64,000 nt of DNA from Curvularia sp. ZM96 (taxonomy: Eukaryota; Ascomycota; Dothideomycetes; Pleosporales; Pleosporaceae). A program made the position numbers and the translations under genes. This document shows positions 1 through 11,016 of the stretch, piece after piece. Numbering within the stretch: position 1 is the stretch's first letter; every line of letters begins with the position of its first letter. Under the pieces are notes generated by a model, which saw only the letters and a list, made by a program, of their open reading frames with translations, was not told the DNA's origin and ran no database searches. Location: positions 1,922,001-1,986,000 of the forward strand of contig JAJGBQ010000001.1 in the NCBI GenBank assembly GCA_022457065.1, given 5' to 3'.

Positions 1-1696
1 GCGATGATAGAGGATGGGACTGGGACATTAAAGAAGCGGTCAGGCTTGTAGGCTTGTGGATCGGAGTGCGATGCGGGTGATGAATTGATCAAGGTCTGAG
101 ACAGGCCAATGTCAATGTATGATCCTGCTTCTAGCTCCCACTGCTCTTCCTCGCCTGCTCGTATGGCATCTTCCTTTAGCGTAATTGGTTGTTTAATCTT
201 GTACGCACTGACAGAGCAGCTATACAGACGTCGAGCTTCATTGATACAAGACCGGAGATAGGGAAACGATGTAGGAGTGAGAGCCTCCGTTGCTGATCCG
301 AAGCGCATCTCTGGCGGTGCCGGGAATGACGGGTGGATTGATGGTGGCTGGAACGCCCGAGCCCAGGTTTTGGTTTCTTTCTTGATCTTTTCGAGTGGTA
401 GATTTTCTGAGGCCGACTCTTGCATTCTCGATAGCGAGTGAATGTGCAGCAGTGTCCAGAACACAAGCGGTACGACTTCTGAGACTAGATCATGCACAAG
501 ATGAAGAGCGATTGAGGCTCTCAATTCCATTGGTAGCTCATGCTTGGTGAATATTTGATTGAGTTTCATGAGAGGTGTCACTGTATCGGCATCCGTGTCT
601 TCCTCGCCGCTCACGCTTTCGTCTTCATCTGGTACCCTCTTTACTGGTGGGTTTGTCAAGTCGGCGAAGTGATTTTCGAGATTTCGTATCAATCGTTTTC
701 TAGCCAGAGCTGAGGCTGGTAAGCCCTGGATAGGTGACAATCGCGGTAGTCCAAGAGCGAGGGCCCAAAAACGTTCATTGAGAGAAGCCAAGTCCGTGGG
801 AAGTAGTTGATAAGATTCTGCAAACTGGACCCCAACGATTGGAGGCAGGATGGCATTGCAGCAGAATTCGTTGATAAGCGTGAACAGATCGCATTCGACC
901 TCTGATGTCCCATCGGTAAGTTCCATGTTGGAAACGCGTTCCCATTGCATCTGGTCGACAATTGATGAGTTGAAAGTAACGAGATCCGGAAGAGATTCGG
1001 ATAAGTGTTTGAGCGATATTTTGATAAGGTCCTCTTTGCTTGGTCCTCCATACAGTTCCATTTCAACAACTCGGCTGATTTCCGGTAGTAGTTCGAGATA
1101 GTGACTTTCCATTGCTGAAGGCAGCTTGAATGCATTACGTAGGATGGGTCGTAGGTTGTTGTCTGGTGTCTCCAAGTTTTGCCAGTTTTTGTATATCTGA
1201 TTAAGCAGGGATTCTGCAAGCAAGACATTGTGTTTAGCTCCTGCTGCCTTGTACGCAACCACATTTGCTGTGGAAGACTCTCTATAAATGGTCAATTGAT
1301 GTTCTCTCATCAGAAACTCCAAACGTACCTAACACCCCTTAACCACTCCTCACCACTCAACGCGATGCTCCCAAAGTTTCTGAGTCCTGGGATCCAGTAG
1401 GGCAGCGATTGTATCCGTCTCTTCCCATCTTTACTCTTGGTCACTGAACTCGAAGATGATAGAAACCTCGTAGGCAACAGGAAAAGAACCGCAGAAAGTG
1501 CGAATTGGGGTAAGAGATCGAACCAGGAAAAGTCTTCAGGTATCAAATTCTCGAATCTCTGTAGGAAGCCGAAATACCACGCGAAGACAAGTACAAAAGG
1601 ACTGAAGAGCGTGAGATAGCATGTTGGCAGAAATAGAGCCCTTATTATGCCATTGGAGGCATGCACCGCCAGAAACAACGTCCTGAGGGAACCCAT
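1..1696 (-). CDS. Cytochrome P450, CYP7/CYP8-like, 3' end beyond window
   Basis: This is a membrane-anchored haem monooxygenase whose substrate is unknown. Exons are 1696-1329 and 1281-1, running off the left edge. The 47-nt intron has donor GTACGT and acceptor TATAG. The start is the ATG at 1696; an upstream in-frame TTG is not used. Residues about 1-75 contain hydrophobic helices that would anchor it in the ER, followed by a proline-rich hinge (PYWIPGLRNFG). The ExxR motif of the K helix reads EARR at about residues 471-474 and is followed by YKPDRF, the PERF-type motif. The haem-binding cysteine loop lies outside the window. The I helix (SEVVPLVFWTLLHI) lacks the usual AGxDTT and resembles the CYP7/CYP8 sterol or oxylipin P450 type. 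About 520 residues are visible. The family call is firm; the subfamily is inference. Confidence 0.87.
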
Positions 1697-2485
1697 TTTG
1701 GCGGTGACCAAGCGAGAGTACCCTGCCTGTTCTTCGGCGATGAGAGCAAGAAAATGGAAAATGCCAATGCCCAGCTGCGTTGGGCGCGGTGTTTGGGATC
1801 AGCTGCAGAGTGGTTGTCGGTGTCGTGAGGTGTGTTGCTGGATAATCGAAGAGCGGTAACGGCTCAGCCTCAAGCCATGAGGCTCTTTGTTTCGGCGATT
1901 ATACAGTTCTCTAAGCTGCAGAAAGGTGGTTCAAACTGCGGAATGGCATATGCAGGTACCTAGCAGGGTGTGATTGATGCGGCTGAGAGCAACGGTTTTG
2001 TCGGCCACGGTTACATTCGAGGCATGCCAGTAGTGGGACCCCTGCTCAGCTCGCTTACAGGTGAGAAGCTAATCATAGAACCCCTCGGTCCTATCACCGT
2101 GTTTGCAAGATTTCTGTACTGCAGGTATCGTGTGAGGAACGTGTTTCTAAAAATTGTAGGTACCTACCTCCACCACGCTAAAAGTGTGGCAGTATTCTTG
2201 GCGGGCGCCCTTTGGTGAGGCTAGGCTAATGTTGGCGCTCTCTGCCCTTGAGATGCACTGCGCCCTTATCGCCTACACTGCTAATTCCGCTTGTAGAGTC
2301 ATTGTGTGTTTGTCAAGAAGTTGATTGCAAATCAGCGGATTAAAGGTTTCGAGAAGGGTATATCAACAATTAGTTTGCACTTCAGTGCTCGATTGCTAAG
2401 ATTCAGCACAGTAAAAACTTTGTTCTAAAACCTATCAACACACCAGATAGACCCTATCCACATTAGAGTGCCAGAAATTTTCAAA
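1697..2485. other. Divergent intergenic region, P450 / ITPA
   Basis: This is the shared upstream region of two divergent genes. No convincing reading frame was found. It contains GCGCCCTTTG at 2205-2214, a string that recurs upstream of several other genes here. Confidence 0.6.
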
Positions 2486-3341
2486 ATGGCATCCTCTTCA
2501 GTACCAAAACATCTCAATTTCATAACCGGCAACAAGAACAAGCTGGCCGAAGTCCAAGCCATCCTCGCTGGCGTCATCGAGCTACGAAACCAGAATGTCG
2601 ACCTCGTCGAGATTCAAGGCACGGTCGAGGAAGTCACCAGAGATAAGGCGCGAAGAGCTGCTGAGGCTGTAAGTTTCCAGTACAAAAACATACTCAAACA
2701 AGAGAAGCAGGGATATATCTTGTTTCTACTATACCAAGCTATACCTCCATATCCTTTTTCCACTATACCATGCCATACCTCCACATCTTTTTTCCCAGTA
2801 CTGACTCCATCTCAGATCCAAGGCCCCGTCCTAGTCGAAGACACCTGCCTCTGTTTCAAAGCCATGAATGACCTGCCCGGACCATACATGTACGTTCTCC
2901 TTCCCCATCTGACTGTCAAACCCCTCTCCTAACCTTCCCTTTCTTCTACAGCAAATGGTTCATGCTCTCCCTCGGCGCACCCAACCTCCACAAGCTCCTC
3001 GCCGGTTTCGAGGACAAATCCGCGCAAGCCGTGTGCACTTTCGGGTACTGCGCTGGCCCAGGCCAGGAAGCAATCTTGTTCCAAGGACGCACTGACGGAA
3101 AGTTGGTTGAGAGCCGGGGGTCGACTGTGTTTGGTAAGTTGTACTCCCAAGAAGATGTGTGATTTATTTGTCGGTGTTTTTTTTTAGCTAACGGGAATGA
3201 ACAGGCTGGGACTCATGCTTCGAGTACGAGGGCCAAACATATGCGGAAATGGACAAGAGCGAGAAGAACAAGATTAGCCATCGGGGCAAGGCGCTGGAGA
3301 AACTCAAGGCGTGGCTTGCAAGTGAAGTTAACTCGTCTTAA
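2486..3341 (+). CDS. HAM1: Inosine triphosphate pyrophosphatase (ITPase/HAM1)
   Basis: This enzyme hydrolyses ITP, dITP and XTP to monophosphates and pyrophosphate, removing deaminated purines from nucleotide pools in the cytosol. There are four exons: 2486-2668, 2816-2889, 2952-3133 and 3205-3341, giving 191 residues, normal for the family. The N-terminal substrate motif TGNKNKL is at residues 14-20. LVEDTCLCF carries the conserved acidic residue of the active site, and the C-terminal SHRGKALEKL is the usual base-recognition segment. Intron 1 is 147 nt, longer than its neighbours, and contains an imperfect tandem duplication. Intron 3 has a clear GCTAAC branch site. The gene is convergent with the Fap7 gene, with only 99 nt between the stop codons, so the 3' UTRs very probably overlap. 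The ATG at 2486 gives the expected short N-terminus. Confidence 0.95.
2729..2796 (+). repeat. Imperfect 34-bp tandem duplication in HAM1 intron 1
   Basis: The two copies, 2729-2762 and 2763-2796, match at 29 of 34 positions by eye. Each starts CTATACCA and ends in a pyrimidine run. The second copy ends next to a CAG (2796-2798) upstream of the acceptor used in the gene model (2815). Confidence 0.75.
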
Positions 3342-3440
3342 AAAAAAGACGGTCCATTCACGAATGAAAAGTAAATGACGAATGAATCTCATAACTTCAT
3401 TATATATTGGTATCATATGCATTTCCCCTCCCTTTTCTTA

Positions 3441-4080
3441 CTACTCCTCCTCTTCTCCATCTGTTTCCTTCTCCCTGTCCTTCCTCCACTCCTCTACCCA
3501 CTTCTCACACCTCTCCAGATTCCCCTCTACATCCGCCGCCGTCTCGCTCTTCAATTCAATCACAATCTCCTCTCTGTACGCCTCTCTTGCCTCCTCCAGC
3601 AACACCTGCATAATCTCACTGTCCATATTCTCTTCTAGCTTCTTTCCCGAATAACCTCGTGCGGTGAGGCGGTCGTACAGAATAGATGAGTCGCACCGCA
3701 GGACGATGACGAGGTCGATCCAGCGTTCGGGGAAGAGGTCACATGCGTGCCAGTCGAGAATGTAGCCGCCGGTGGAGTGGAGGGGGAGGGTCTCAAGGTA
3801 GTCGAGGAGCTGGGGGAGAAGAGTGTTAGCAATTGTACATATATATATCCGTATAGACGAATGTGCATGGATGTGTGTGTGAAGTGTAACGTACCTTATC
3901 CTCATCCACAATCCAGCTCCCCGTCTCCTCATCTTTGCCCTCATGGAACCCCTCGTCCTTGACAATCGCATTCACAGAAAGATGCTTCAGCCCCGTCGCT
4001 TGCGCCAGTTGCTCGGCATGCGTCGTCTTGCCTACGCCTGGTGTGCCTGTGATGACAATGTTTGGGCTCTTGCGCGCCAT
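3441..4080 (-). CDS. FAP7: Adenylate kinase isoenzyme 6 / Fap7 (hCINAP) homologue
   Basis: Fap7 is a small nuclear P-loop NMP kinase/ATPase that acts with Rps14 in the last cytoplasmic steps of 40S ribosome maturation; this role is known from yeast and human, not from this sequence. Exons are 4080-3895 and 3809-3441, giving 184 residues. The Walker A loop GTPGVGKT is at residues 12-19 directly after a short first strand. The segment LTARGYSGKKLEENM matches the lid region of the family, including its RGYxxxK pattern, and is followed by the conserved helix with EIMQV. The C-terminus is acidic (DGEEEE), a common family trait. The intron has donor GTACGT and a GCTAAC branch site. The 3' end abuts that of HAM1 on the other strand. 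Confidence 0.95.
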
Positions 4081-4333
4081 TTTGGTCTCTCTCCTTTCCT
4101 CGTTATATTTGGGATTGTCTTCAAACGTATGTTGTCGCGCGATCGTGGAGGCGATGGTAGTTGTCGTTGTACGTATGAAGTCGTAAAATAACTTTGTTTC
4201 TCTCTCGTGCTTCTCATCAATCACTTCCTACGTGAAGCCAACTAAGAACGAGTATCAGTGTTCCAAGGTGCACCAATGGCGCGTGCGGTCGCGTTCAAGT
4301 AGTGGTAGTACCAAAATTATTTTTCCAAAACCC

Positions 4334-5017
4334 ATGGCCGAACTTCACCCGGTTGCTCAGCAGCCCCGCCCACGGCCACTAAGGAATTCTTACCCCGCGC
4401 TAACCTCCATATGTATCGTATTCACATCGGGACAAGCAGGTCCCCTGGTTCCCAACGAACGGAGCGGAAATGCAAGCAGCAAGCCTCTATCAGGGGAGCT
4501 GCAGCTAGCAATCCAACAAAAAAGACACATGCAGGAGTTCCTGTTCAAAGACCCCGATAAACCCAACAAACCCCCACGCCGACTGTACTCTAGTAACATC
4601 ACTGGACTCACCTTCACAACAACAACAGCAACAGCACACACTCTGATCCTGGGCCTTGAAACAATTCTTTTTCATTTACCTCATGACACACGCTCGAGCC
4701 TAATTACGCCAATTCTACTGCCATTGTGGAACATCAAAACCCCCTTAACAACCCCCAAGAAAAAGATACATGCAGCAAAACCCCACCTTGACAACGCCGT
4801 TTATGCTAAGCGATCGTTGGTTGTGGGCCGTGAACCTGTTAAAGGGGATGCGTTAAAAAGGTTGGGAGGTCTAGAATACTTGGTGACACGACTAGTGTGT
4901 GACATGCCCAATCAACCATTGCCCCTGCGCTCTCTTGATGCAAGTATTACGCCAGCTAAGAAGTCATGGAAAGAGGTGTCGGATATAGAGATTCGTGCAA
5001 AGGTCGTGGCAAGCTGA
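4334..5017 (+). CDS. Unexplained open reading frame, possible orphan gene
   Basis: This is a 227-codon frame opened by ATG at 4334. It lies wholly between the Fap7 start and the NAP1 stop, antisense to both neighbours' transcription. The same frame is open upstream to 4232, so it has no stop for 262 codons, which is long for non-coding DNA of this composition. The predicted protein is basic and shows no domain, signal peptide or membrane segment that I recognise. It covers what should be the Fap7 promoter and the NAP1 3' UTR, which argues against a real gene. It could be chance, or a lineage-specific gene. Confidence 0.15.
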   Translation: MAELHPVAQQPRPRPLRNSYPALTSICIVFTSGQAGPLVPNERSGNASSKPLSGELQLAIQQKRHMQEFLFKDPDKPNKPPRRLYSSNITGLTFTTTTATAHTLILGLETILFHLPHDTRSSLITPILLPLWNIKTPLTTPKKKIHAAKPHLDNAVYAKRSLVVGREPVKGDALKRLGGLEYLVTRLVCDMPNQPLPLRSLDASITPAKKSWKEVSDIEIRAKVVAS

Positions 5018-5125
5018 CACGGGCGTAGACCCATGCTGTAACAGCCCAAGATGAACACCGGCCCCCAAAACGACTCGAGGGATCATCATCTTGGTGAAGT
5101 GAGATGTGATGCAAAGCAAGGGCAT
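5018..5125. other. NAP1 3' flank
   Basis: This is the short 3' flank of NAP1. Together with 4081-4333 and the open frame at 4334-5017 it makes up the gap to the Fap7 start. I see no further element in it. Confidence 0.4.
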
Positions 5126-6719
5126 TTAACTCTGCTTGCACTCCGCAGCCTCCTGCTTGGGTTTTGTGCCATCGTTCTATGATAGTGTTAGCAACCTGCA
5201 GTGAACTAAAACGTCCATCAATGCTTACCTCGTCATCCGACTCCTCTTCCTCCTCACGGTCATCGCTGAGCTCGTCCTCATCCTCATCATCCTCGTCCTC
5301 GAATTCGCCCTCATCGAAGTCCTCGATGTTCTCGTACTGAAGAGCCTCGCCAGTGAACCAGTCAATGGCGCGGGGAATGAGCTTCTCCTTGATGTCCTCA
5401 CCGAGCTGGTAGTCGAGCTCGAGACGCTCCTCAATGTCGGAGGTGGCGTCGTCGTCGTCTTGCGGGGGCTTGGGTGGGTCGAAGAAGTTAAAGAACGACT
5501 CTGTAGGCACCGTCTTCTTAACGACGCGTGTCTGCTTAGTGTCTAGAATCATGTTAGCGCCTGTGATGGTGCAACCGCAACCAGACAAAAAACTTACTCT
5601 TGTTCCTCTGCTTCTTGCTCTCGATGCGGACAGTCAGGTCCTTGCCGGCCTTCCACTCAATCTTGTCACCCTCGGCGTGGTCGTAAATGAAGTCGCCACC
5701 GTAGCCGTTCTCTTCTTGGTAGTAGTAGGTCTTGGTGATGGTCTTGTTTGTGAAGAACTCGTTCTCCTCAAACTCGAAGATGAGGCGGAAGCCGGGGCGG
5801 TCGAGGTACTCCATGCGGATGTCAGTGAGGTGCTTGAGGGCAGCCTCGTCGCGGTCTGTGATCATCTCGGCAAGCGAGATCTGGTTCTTCATGGCGCTGA
5901 GCCAGAACTCGGGAATACCCTTGACGTCCTTGCCCTCATCCTTGTTGAGCTCAGCCTCGGGCTCGTCCTCGTCTGCGTCTTCCTCCTGCTGCTGCTCGCC
6001 AATCTTGACCTGGTCTTCTGAGGGCTCCTCGACACCGTTGACAATCTTCTGGCGCGTCTCGTACAGCGGTGTGAACTTGGCAAAGTACTTCTTCTCGAGC
6101 TGAAGGACCTCTTCCTGGAACTCGGCCTCGAGCTTGGAGTGCTCCTTCTGAACGCCCTTGAGACCGGCCACGCGGCGGCGAACCGAGGCAGGCAGCGACT
6201 CAATGTAGCCGCTCGAGCGGCCGACGAGCGAGCCGAGCTTGTTCTGCATCATGGCAACCAGAGCGGGGTTGGCAGCGAAGAGTCCAGCGGCAGTGCGCTC
6301 CATGTCCTCTGCAAAACAAGTCAGAAAAAGTCAGATTGGCGGTCAAGGCCAGTGACGGGGGCGGGGTTGGAGGGGCAGCAACAACAACCACGACGAGGAT
6401 TTTTGCTCGTTACGACGTACCTTCCTTGATGGTGCCGACACCGGGCTGCTGAGCGCGCGACGATATGGGCGCAGCGTTGGCTGGAGTGTTCTGAGGGGTG
6501 CTGGTAGGATGGGCGTTAGACTTGGGGACGTCCATGGTGGGTGTATGGGGGTGGGTAGTGAGGGGTGGGTTTGTTGGTGTTTGGCGGGCAGACGATGGTG
6601 GGAGGAGGGGAGGGCAGAGGTTTTGTCGTGGAGCAGAGGGCAGAAAAAAAAACGAGTCAAGGGCCTACTTACGGAGCGGATATGGCATCCATCTTCTTAT
6701 TGGGAATGGGCTCAGACAT
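5126..6719 (-). CDS. NAP1: Nucleosome assembly protein 1 (histone chaperone)
   Basis: NAP1 binds H2A-H2B, shuttles them into the nucleus and assists nucleosome assembly; in fungi it also affects mitotic control. Five exons (6719-6673, 6500-6421, 6308-5598, 5542-5229, 5176-5126) encode 400 residues. The N-terminus is short and followed by a TPQNTPANAAPISS segment. The NAP fold is recognisable from the long dimerisation helix (LEAEFQEEVLQLEKKYFAKF) through IPEFWLSAMKN, the QTRVVKKTVPTESFFNFF segment and the DIKEKLIPRAIDWFTGEAL helix. After it comes an acidic tail of about 40 residues rich in Asp and Glu. The last exon adds 17 codons ending ECKQS, a CaaX-like C-terminus as in animal NAP1L proteins. 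Branch sites of CTAAC type sit before exons 2, 4 and 5. Reading through the last intron would replace the CaaX end with a different tail. Confidence 0.95.
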
Positions 6720-7816
6720 CTTGGCGAATGAGTGGTGTGGATGCGTGAGTGGCGAAGCGAAGTGGTTGGGGAGGAGAGGAAATGTTCGGCGGGTTGAGTC
6801 GAGGCAAGGTTGTTTTCTAGGGAACGGAGCCTAGTCGCGCCTAGTGTGAAAAGACTCTCTGAGCGAGCGAGGCGGAGCCGGGGCGGGCGGCGAGGGGCAG
6901 CGGGCAGACGAACGCAGTCGACGGGGGGCCTTTGTTTGCCTGTGGTTTTTTTCGCTGAGGAGAGCTGGAAGAGACGAGAGCGTGTGGCGCGCGAGAAGGT
7001 GCGAGTCGCCGTGGTTTTGTACCCTGACCGTCTTTTCACAGGGCCGGCGTGGCGTGGCACCGCGCGACAACCGACTCCCCTCGCAGCAGCCTCTGCGTCT
7101 GCGCCGTAGCCTCAGCCGCCATTCACCCATTGTGATGCCATTGCACTGCATCCATGCATCCATGGCCGACCTTGGCCGCCGCTGGCGACCAGCTTTCTCT
7201 CCAGCCTGGAGACGGGCGGGCAAAAAAATCCACTGCCGCTATACTACTCCCCTACCCACACCTCGATGCCCACTCCGATGCAGACCACAGAAAAAAGGAC
7301 CTCTCCGCCCTCACCCACATACATGTGTACACACTTTATCTAGCGGCGGGCCCGTGATTCAACCACGTTGCAGTGCTCGTCATCACCATCATGACCATGT
7401 CACCACCCGTCGTCGATACACCTCGCTACTAGATACATAACAGCACACAGCACCACACCCTATGCCCGGAAGCGTACTACCGGGAGCCACACCTGCCTTC
7501 TAGAACAAAGCGGGCCACTAGAAAATCTTAGAGCAAAATCTCTCCTGGGCCCCCAGTGTCCGCTAGCGCGTCAGCACACGTCTGTCTTGCACCCATTACT
7601 CGTCGGTCCGACCAGTGCAGGCCATGGCAATGTCTCCGTGTATACAGAACATGCACCCTCGTCTTCAACGGAGCTAGTTCGGGAATAACGACGTCGAACA
7701 CAGGGACGAGTGAGGCAAAATGTTAAAAACTTGTCGTCTTGTGTGAGCCATCCGTCTATTGAGATGCAAGGATTCCCTTGAAGATTTACCATGTCCTCTA
7801 GCCATACCAAACGCCC
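6720..7816. other. Intergenic: NAP1 promoter and transporter 3' flank
   Basis: This region is 1.1 kb, GC-rich near NAP1 and polypyrimidine-rich further away. Open frames here start at GTG or CTG codons and show no domain. No gene is supported. Confidence 0.6.
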
Positions 7817-9690
7817 CTACATTTTTCCCTGTATCCTCCCCAACCTCATTGTAGCCACCACAGCCAGACACGCCGAGCATGCCCCAATAAACAAACAGAC
7901 GGCAATAGCATTCGGCCCATCCGTGCTATGATGCTCTTCCGGCGGCGCCTCACTCAGCTCTGGACTCTTTCCCGGCTCCAGGATAGAAAACACGACCCAC
8001 GAAATCGCCGTGCCCATGAACTGCGGGAGTGTCGTGTACAGGTTCATGATGCCTAGGTACTGTCCGGAGCTTGCGCCTCCTCTGCTGCCGGACGCTCCCC
8101 CACCCACAGTGCTTGCTTTTTCCATCTTGTCCTGAGCCTCGGAGAGGTCCATGGAGGTACGCTTGGGATGTGTCGAGTGCGAGTTGGCCATGTTCAGGCG
8201 GTTGATTTCGACGCCGATCAAGGCCCATGGAGCCCATGAAGCTACGGCCCATGATCTTTTTTTCATATTAGCTTATTACTCATCACAAGAGAGCAGAACA
8301 AGGAAAGGAACCTGGGTTTGCTTACACGCCACAGAAAGCAATGATGATGGTCGCATGTCTCATCGAAGTCACAAAAGGCGCCATGCTCATGCTACACGCA
8401 AAAATGCAATGCGCCGTCATCCACGCCGTCAGCAAACTCGGTCTATACTTCTCCCACGCACTCGCCCCAAACTTTGGTTTGGCCGCGTGTGAGAAGCTGG
8501 GACCCTTTTCGCCGCCCTCTGCTTCTGGGTTCTCGACGAAAAAGGGTAGCAGGACAGACATGACAAATGTCACAATCGAGAAGGAGACAAGCGCCGTCGA
8601 GCCCATTCTTCCGACTTTACCTGTCAGATCGCCAGCGGCTCGCACCTCGGCGGGCGCATCATACCGTAGGTAGACTTCGCCGACCCACGTTGTGCTATAG
8701 AAAAGAAAAGGAAACCAACCTGACGAATTGTTAGTCACATATTAGCTTTGCAGGTAATTTGACAAACAAAAAGATATCAACGTACCGATCCATGCCCAAA
8801 ACTGTACTGTGCAGATGGCTTGTATACTCCTTGGTAGATTGAGTGCAGTATGCGCAATAGTCCCCACCACCTGCTTGATATCCAGCCCTTTCGCCGTGCC
8901 ATCGCTTATCAACACTCTCTCGGTAACCGCCCAGCTCGTCGTGGCAATGGCCAGACACAGCGTCAAGGCCGCAACCCCCGTTAGCTGCTTGAACTGCGTA
9001 TCGCCCAGCATAGGACCAAAAATGGCTCGGAGATCTACCGCGCCCGCCGCATATCCTATCAAGCTGCCCACAGCCACCATCCTGCTAGCCCAGCTACTCC
9101 CCATCTGCTGTTTCTCCATGGGCAGGGTATCAACAATGAGGCCGCGACAACTGCCCTGCACAGCATTGATCGCAAAGTCGATACCGTAAATGCTAAACAC
9201 CGCCACGTACACGTTTGCATTCTTCGCTGCCGCCTCGTCGGCCACAAAGTACCGCACCACCTCCTTTGTCCAGCCCAGCAGCAGCAGGAACAGCGCTACG
9301 AGTATCGTGCCGAAAAACATGAACGGGCGCCGCCGCCCCCAGCGCGACGTGCAGCGGTCGGCCACGACGCCGACAATCGGTTGCATGATGAGGCCAGACA
9401 GTGGACCGGCGACCCAGACGAGCGAGATTTTGGACTTTGTGAGGCCTAGTTCGAGGAGATACGGCGTGCAATAGGTCATTTCGACGTTCCAGGTAAACCT
9501 TTTGAAATTGCGGCATTAGCTTGAATTCTGGCCCAAGATTGTACTCTGGAAGTTTTTTTTTTCGGTCGGTGTACAAAGATATAGGAACGTACTGGAGTCC
9601 AATGAGCGACGCTGTAAGCAGCGCCATGCGTATGCTCTCTGTCGGGCCCTTGACTGAGGGCGTACCCTGCCATTGCGCAACAGACGGCAT
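7817..9690 (-). CDS. Sucrose / alpha-glucoside:proton symporter (SUT-type, GPH/MFS family)
   Basis: This is a twelve-helix plasma-membrane transporter of the SUT family. Fungal members (for example S. pombe Sut1) carry maltose or sucrose with protons; the substrate here is inferred. Exons 9690-9593, 9498-8786, 8719-8326 and 8255-7817 encode 547 residues. Family hallmarks are the first-helix segment GLQFTWNVEMTYCTPYLLEL, LVWVAGPLSGLIMQPIVGV, and the loop RWGRRRPFMFFG, which corresponds to the RxGRRRP motif of plant SUTs. The central loop between helices 6 and 7 is short. A Ser/Gly/Ala-rich hydrophilic loop (GGGASGSRGGASSG) lies before the last helices. The intron before exon 4 ends in a run of A followed by G, an unusually purine-rich acceptor, yet the frame closes only there. 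The start ATG at 9690 leaves a 20-residue cytoplasmic tail. Confidence 0.9.
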
Positions 9691-11016
9691 GTTGCTCTCT
9701 TCCTTCTTTTCCCTCTCGATGTCTTATTCCCTCTTCGCCTGTCTACAGCTCCTTCCTCCCGTTCCGGTGCCCTTTCCACAGGCGGAAAGCCGGAGAATAG
9801 AAAAGAGAGGGCGTAGTAGAGGTGGGAAGTGGGTGAGAGTAGGAACTCTGTCGCATGCAATGTTGCGCGCGGTACCGAGTTTCCCTCTCCCTCTGCCTGT
9901 CCTTATGGAAACGTGCAAGGGCGCATTGGGCGGTTCCGTACGTGTCCGCGTATGTATATGTATCCTATTACCCGCTGTATGCAAGGGGGGTAGAGAACGT
10001 GGGGTTCGCGACCAAGACAAGTAGTAGAGAAACGAGAGAGTGAGAAGGAGAGAAGGAAAGAACGAACGAGGAGAGAAAAACAACAAAGAGCACACCAAAG
10101 GAGTGAATGCAAGTTGGTCTGTATATTCCGTATCTGCTTCCTTTCTTTTCTTTCTCTCTTGTTATCTCTTCTACTGGGGGTTTTGCTTCTTCTAGCAGGT
10201 CATTGAGGTTGTTCGTTCGGGGGAAAGGAAGAGGAGAACGGCAAGACGGCAAAAGGGGAAGAGAAAGGGTCAACGTCAGCAGCTATCTTTGGTTTGGCCA
10301 TGTGTTCGCTTGAGATGAGGCGGGGACCGTTGGAAGGCCCCCGAACGGGGAAGGGGATACCTAGCGCCCTTTGGACTGAACGCGGGCCGTCGGCTCTTGG
10401 CGCCCTTGTTGTGCACGCATGTCACTCTCATGCATGCCACTCATGGGTTTCCCGGATAGACATGCAGTTGCGATTGGTGTGTATCTCTAACTTTTGGCAA
10501 CATTATGTCATGAAACACAAGTAATATCTCTCATCATTGCGCCTAAAATAATATCTTGGCCAAAACCGCGTAGCTTCCCGTCCCCACATTGTGCACCGCC
10601 AGTCTGCCGCGTATCCATATTGTCAGCCGCTGCATGTGATAAACCATTCCTACGCCCCCAATGAATGCTTTTTGCACAGTCGACTCAATCGCACAAGAAA
10701 TAAACCCACTAGTGCAGAAGAAGACAAAACAATCATATTCCCCAAGCATTAAATAACCCAGACCACAATAAATAAATAATAACGTTAAAGGAAATCGGCA
10801 GGCTTCATCGTCGTCGTCATCATCATCCATGCCAATCCCCCTCAATTGTACCGCCGCTTTTTGCCTTCCCTTCCATACAGGACCCAGCCCAGACAGACAG
10901 ATAGACAGACAGCTACAACTATAAACATTTGGGGGAAAACGATAGGGCTCTCTTTAACGCTTCGTGTCGGTCATGTCTAAATGCCAAATCTTCGCTTACA
11001 TAAATATGCTTCAAGT
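9691..11016. other. Intergenic: symporter upstream region and myosin 3' flank
   Basis: This region is 1.3 kb with purine- and pyrimidine-rich stretches (about 9700-10290). GCGCCCTTTG occurs at 10364-10373 and a GACA-type microsatellite at 10891-10912. A minus-strand frame near 10825-10543 begins with a run of Asp codons but looks like myosin 3' UTR. Confidence 0.55.
10891..10912. repeat. (GACA)n microsatellite
   Basis: Short GACA/GATA repeat of 22 nt in the 3' flank of the myosin gene. Confidence 0.8.

Noticed and set aside
1282..1328. A 23-nt mini-intron (acceptor at 1306) in the P450 gene
   Set aside because: A normal 47-nt intron with the same donor and acceptor TATAG at 1282 gives the same frame, so an ultra-short intron is not needed.
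6982..7440. 152-codon frame in the NAP1 promoter
   Set aside because: It starts at GTG, is low-complexity and Arg/His-rich, and has no domain.
10543..10845. Minus-strand frame with an Asp run and hydrophobic stretches
   Set aside because: It lies in the likely 3' UTR of the myosin gene on the same strand; the Asp run is a (GAT)n repeat and no family is recognised.
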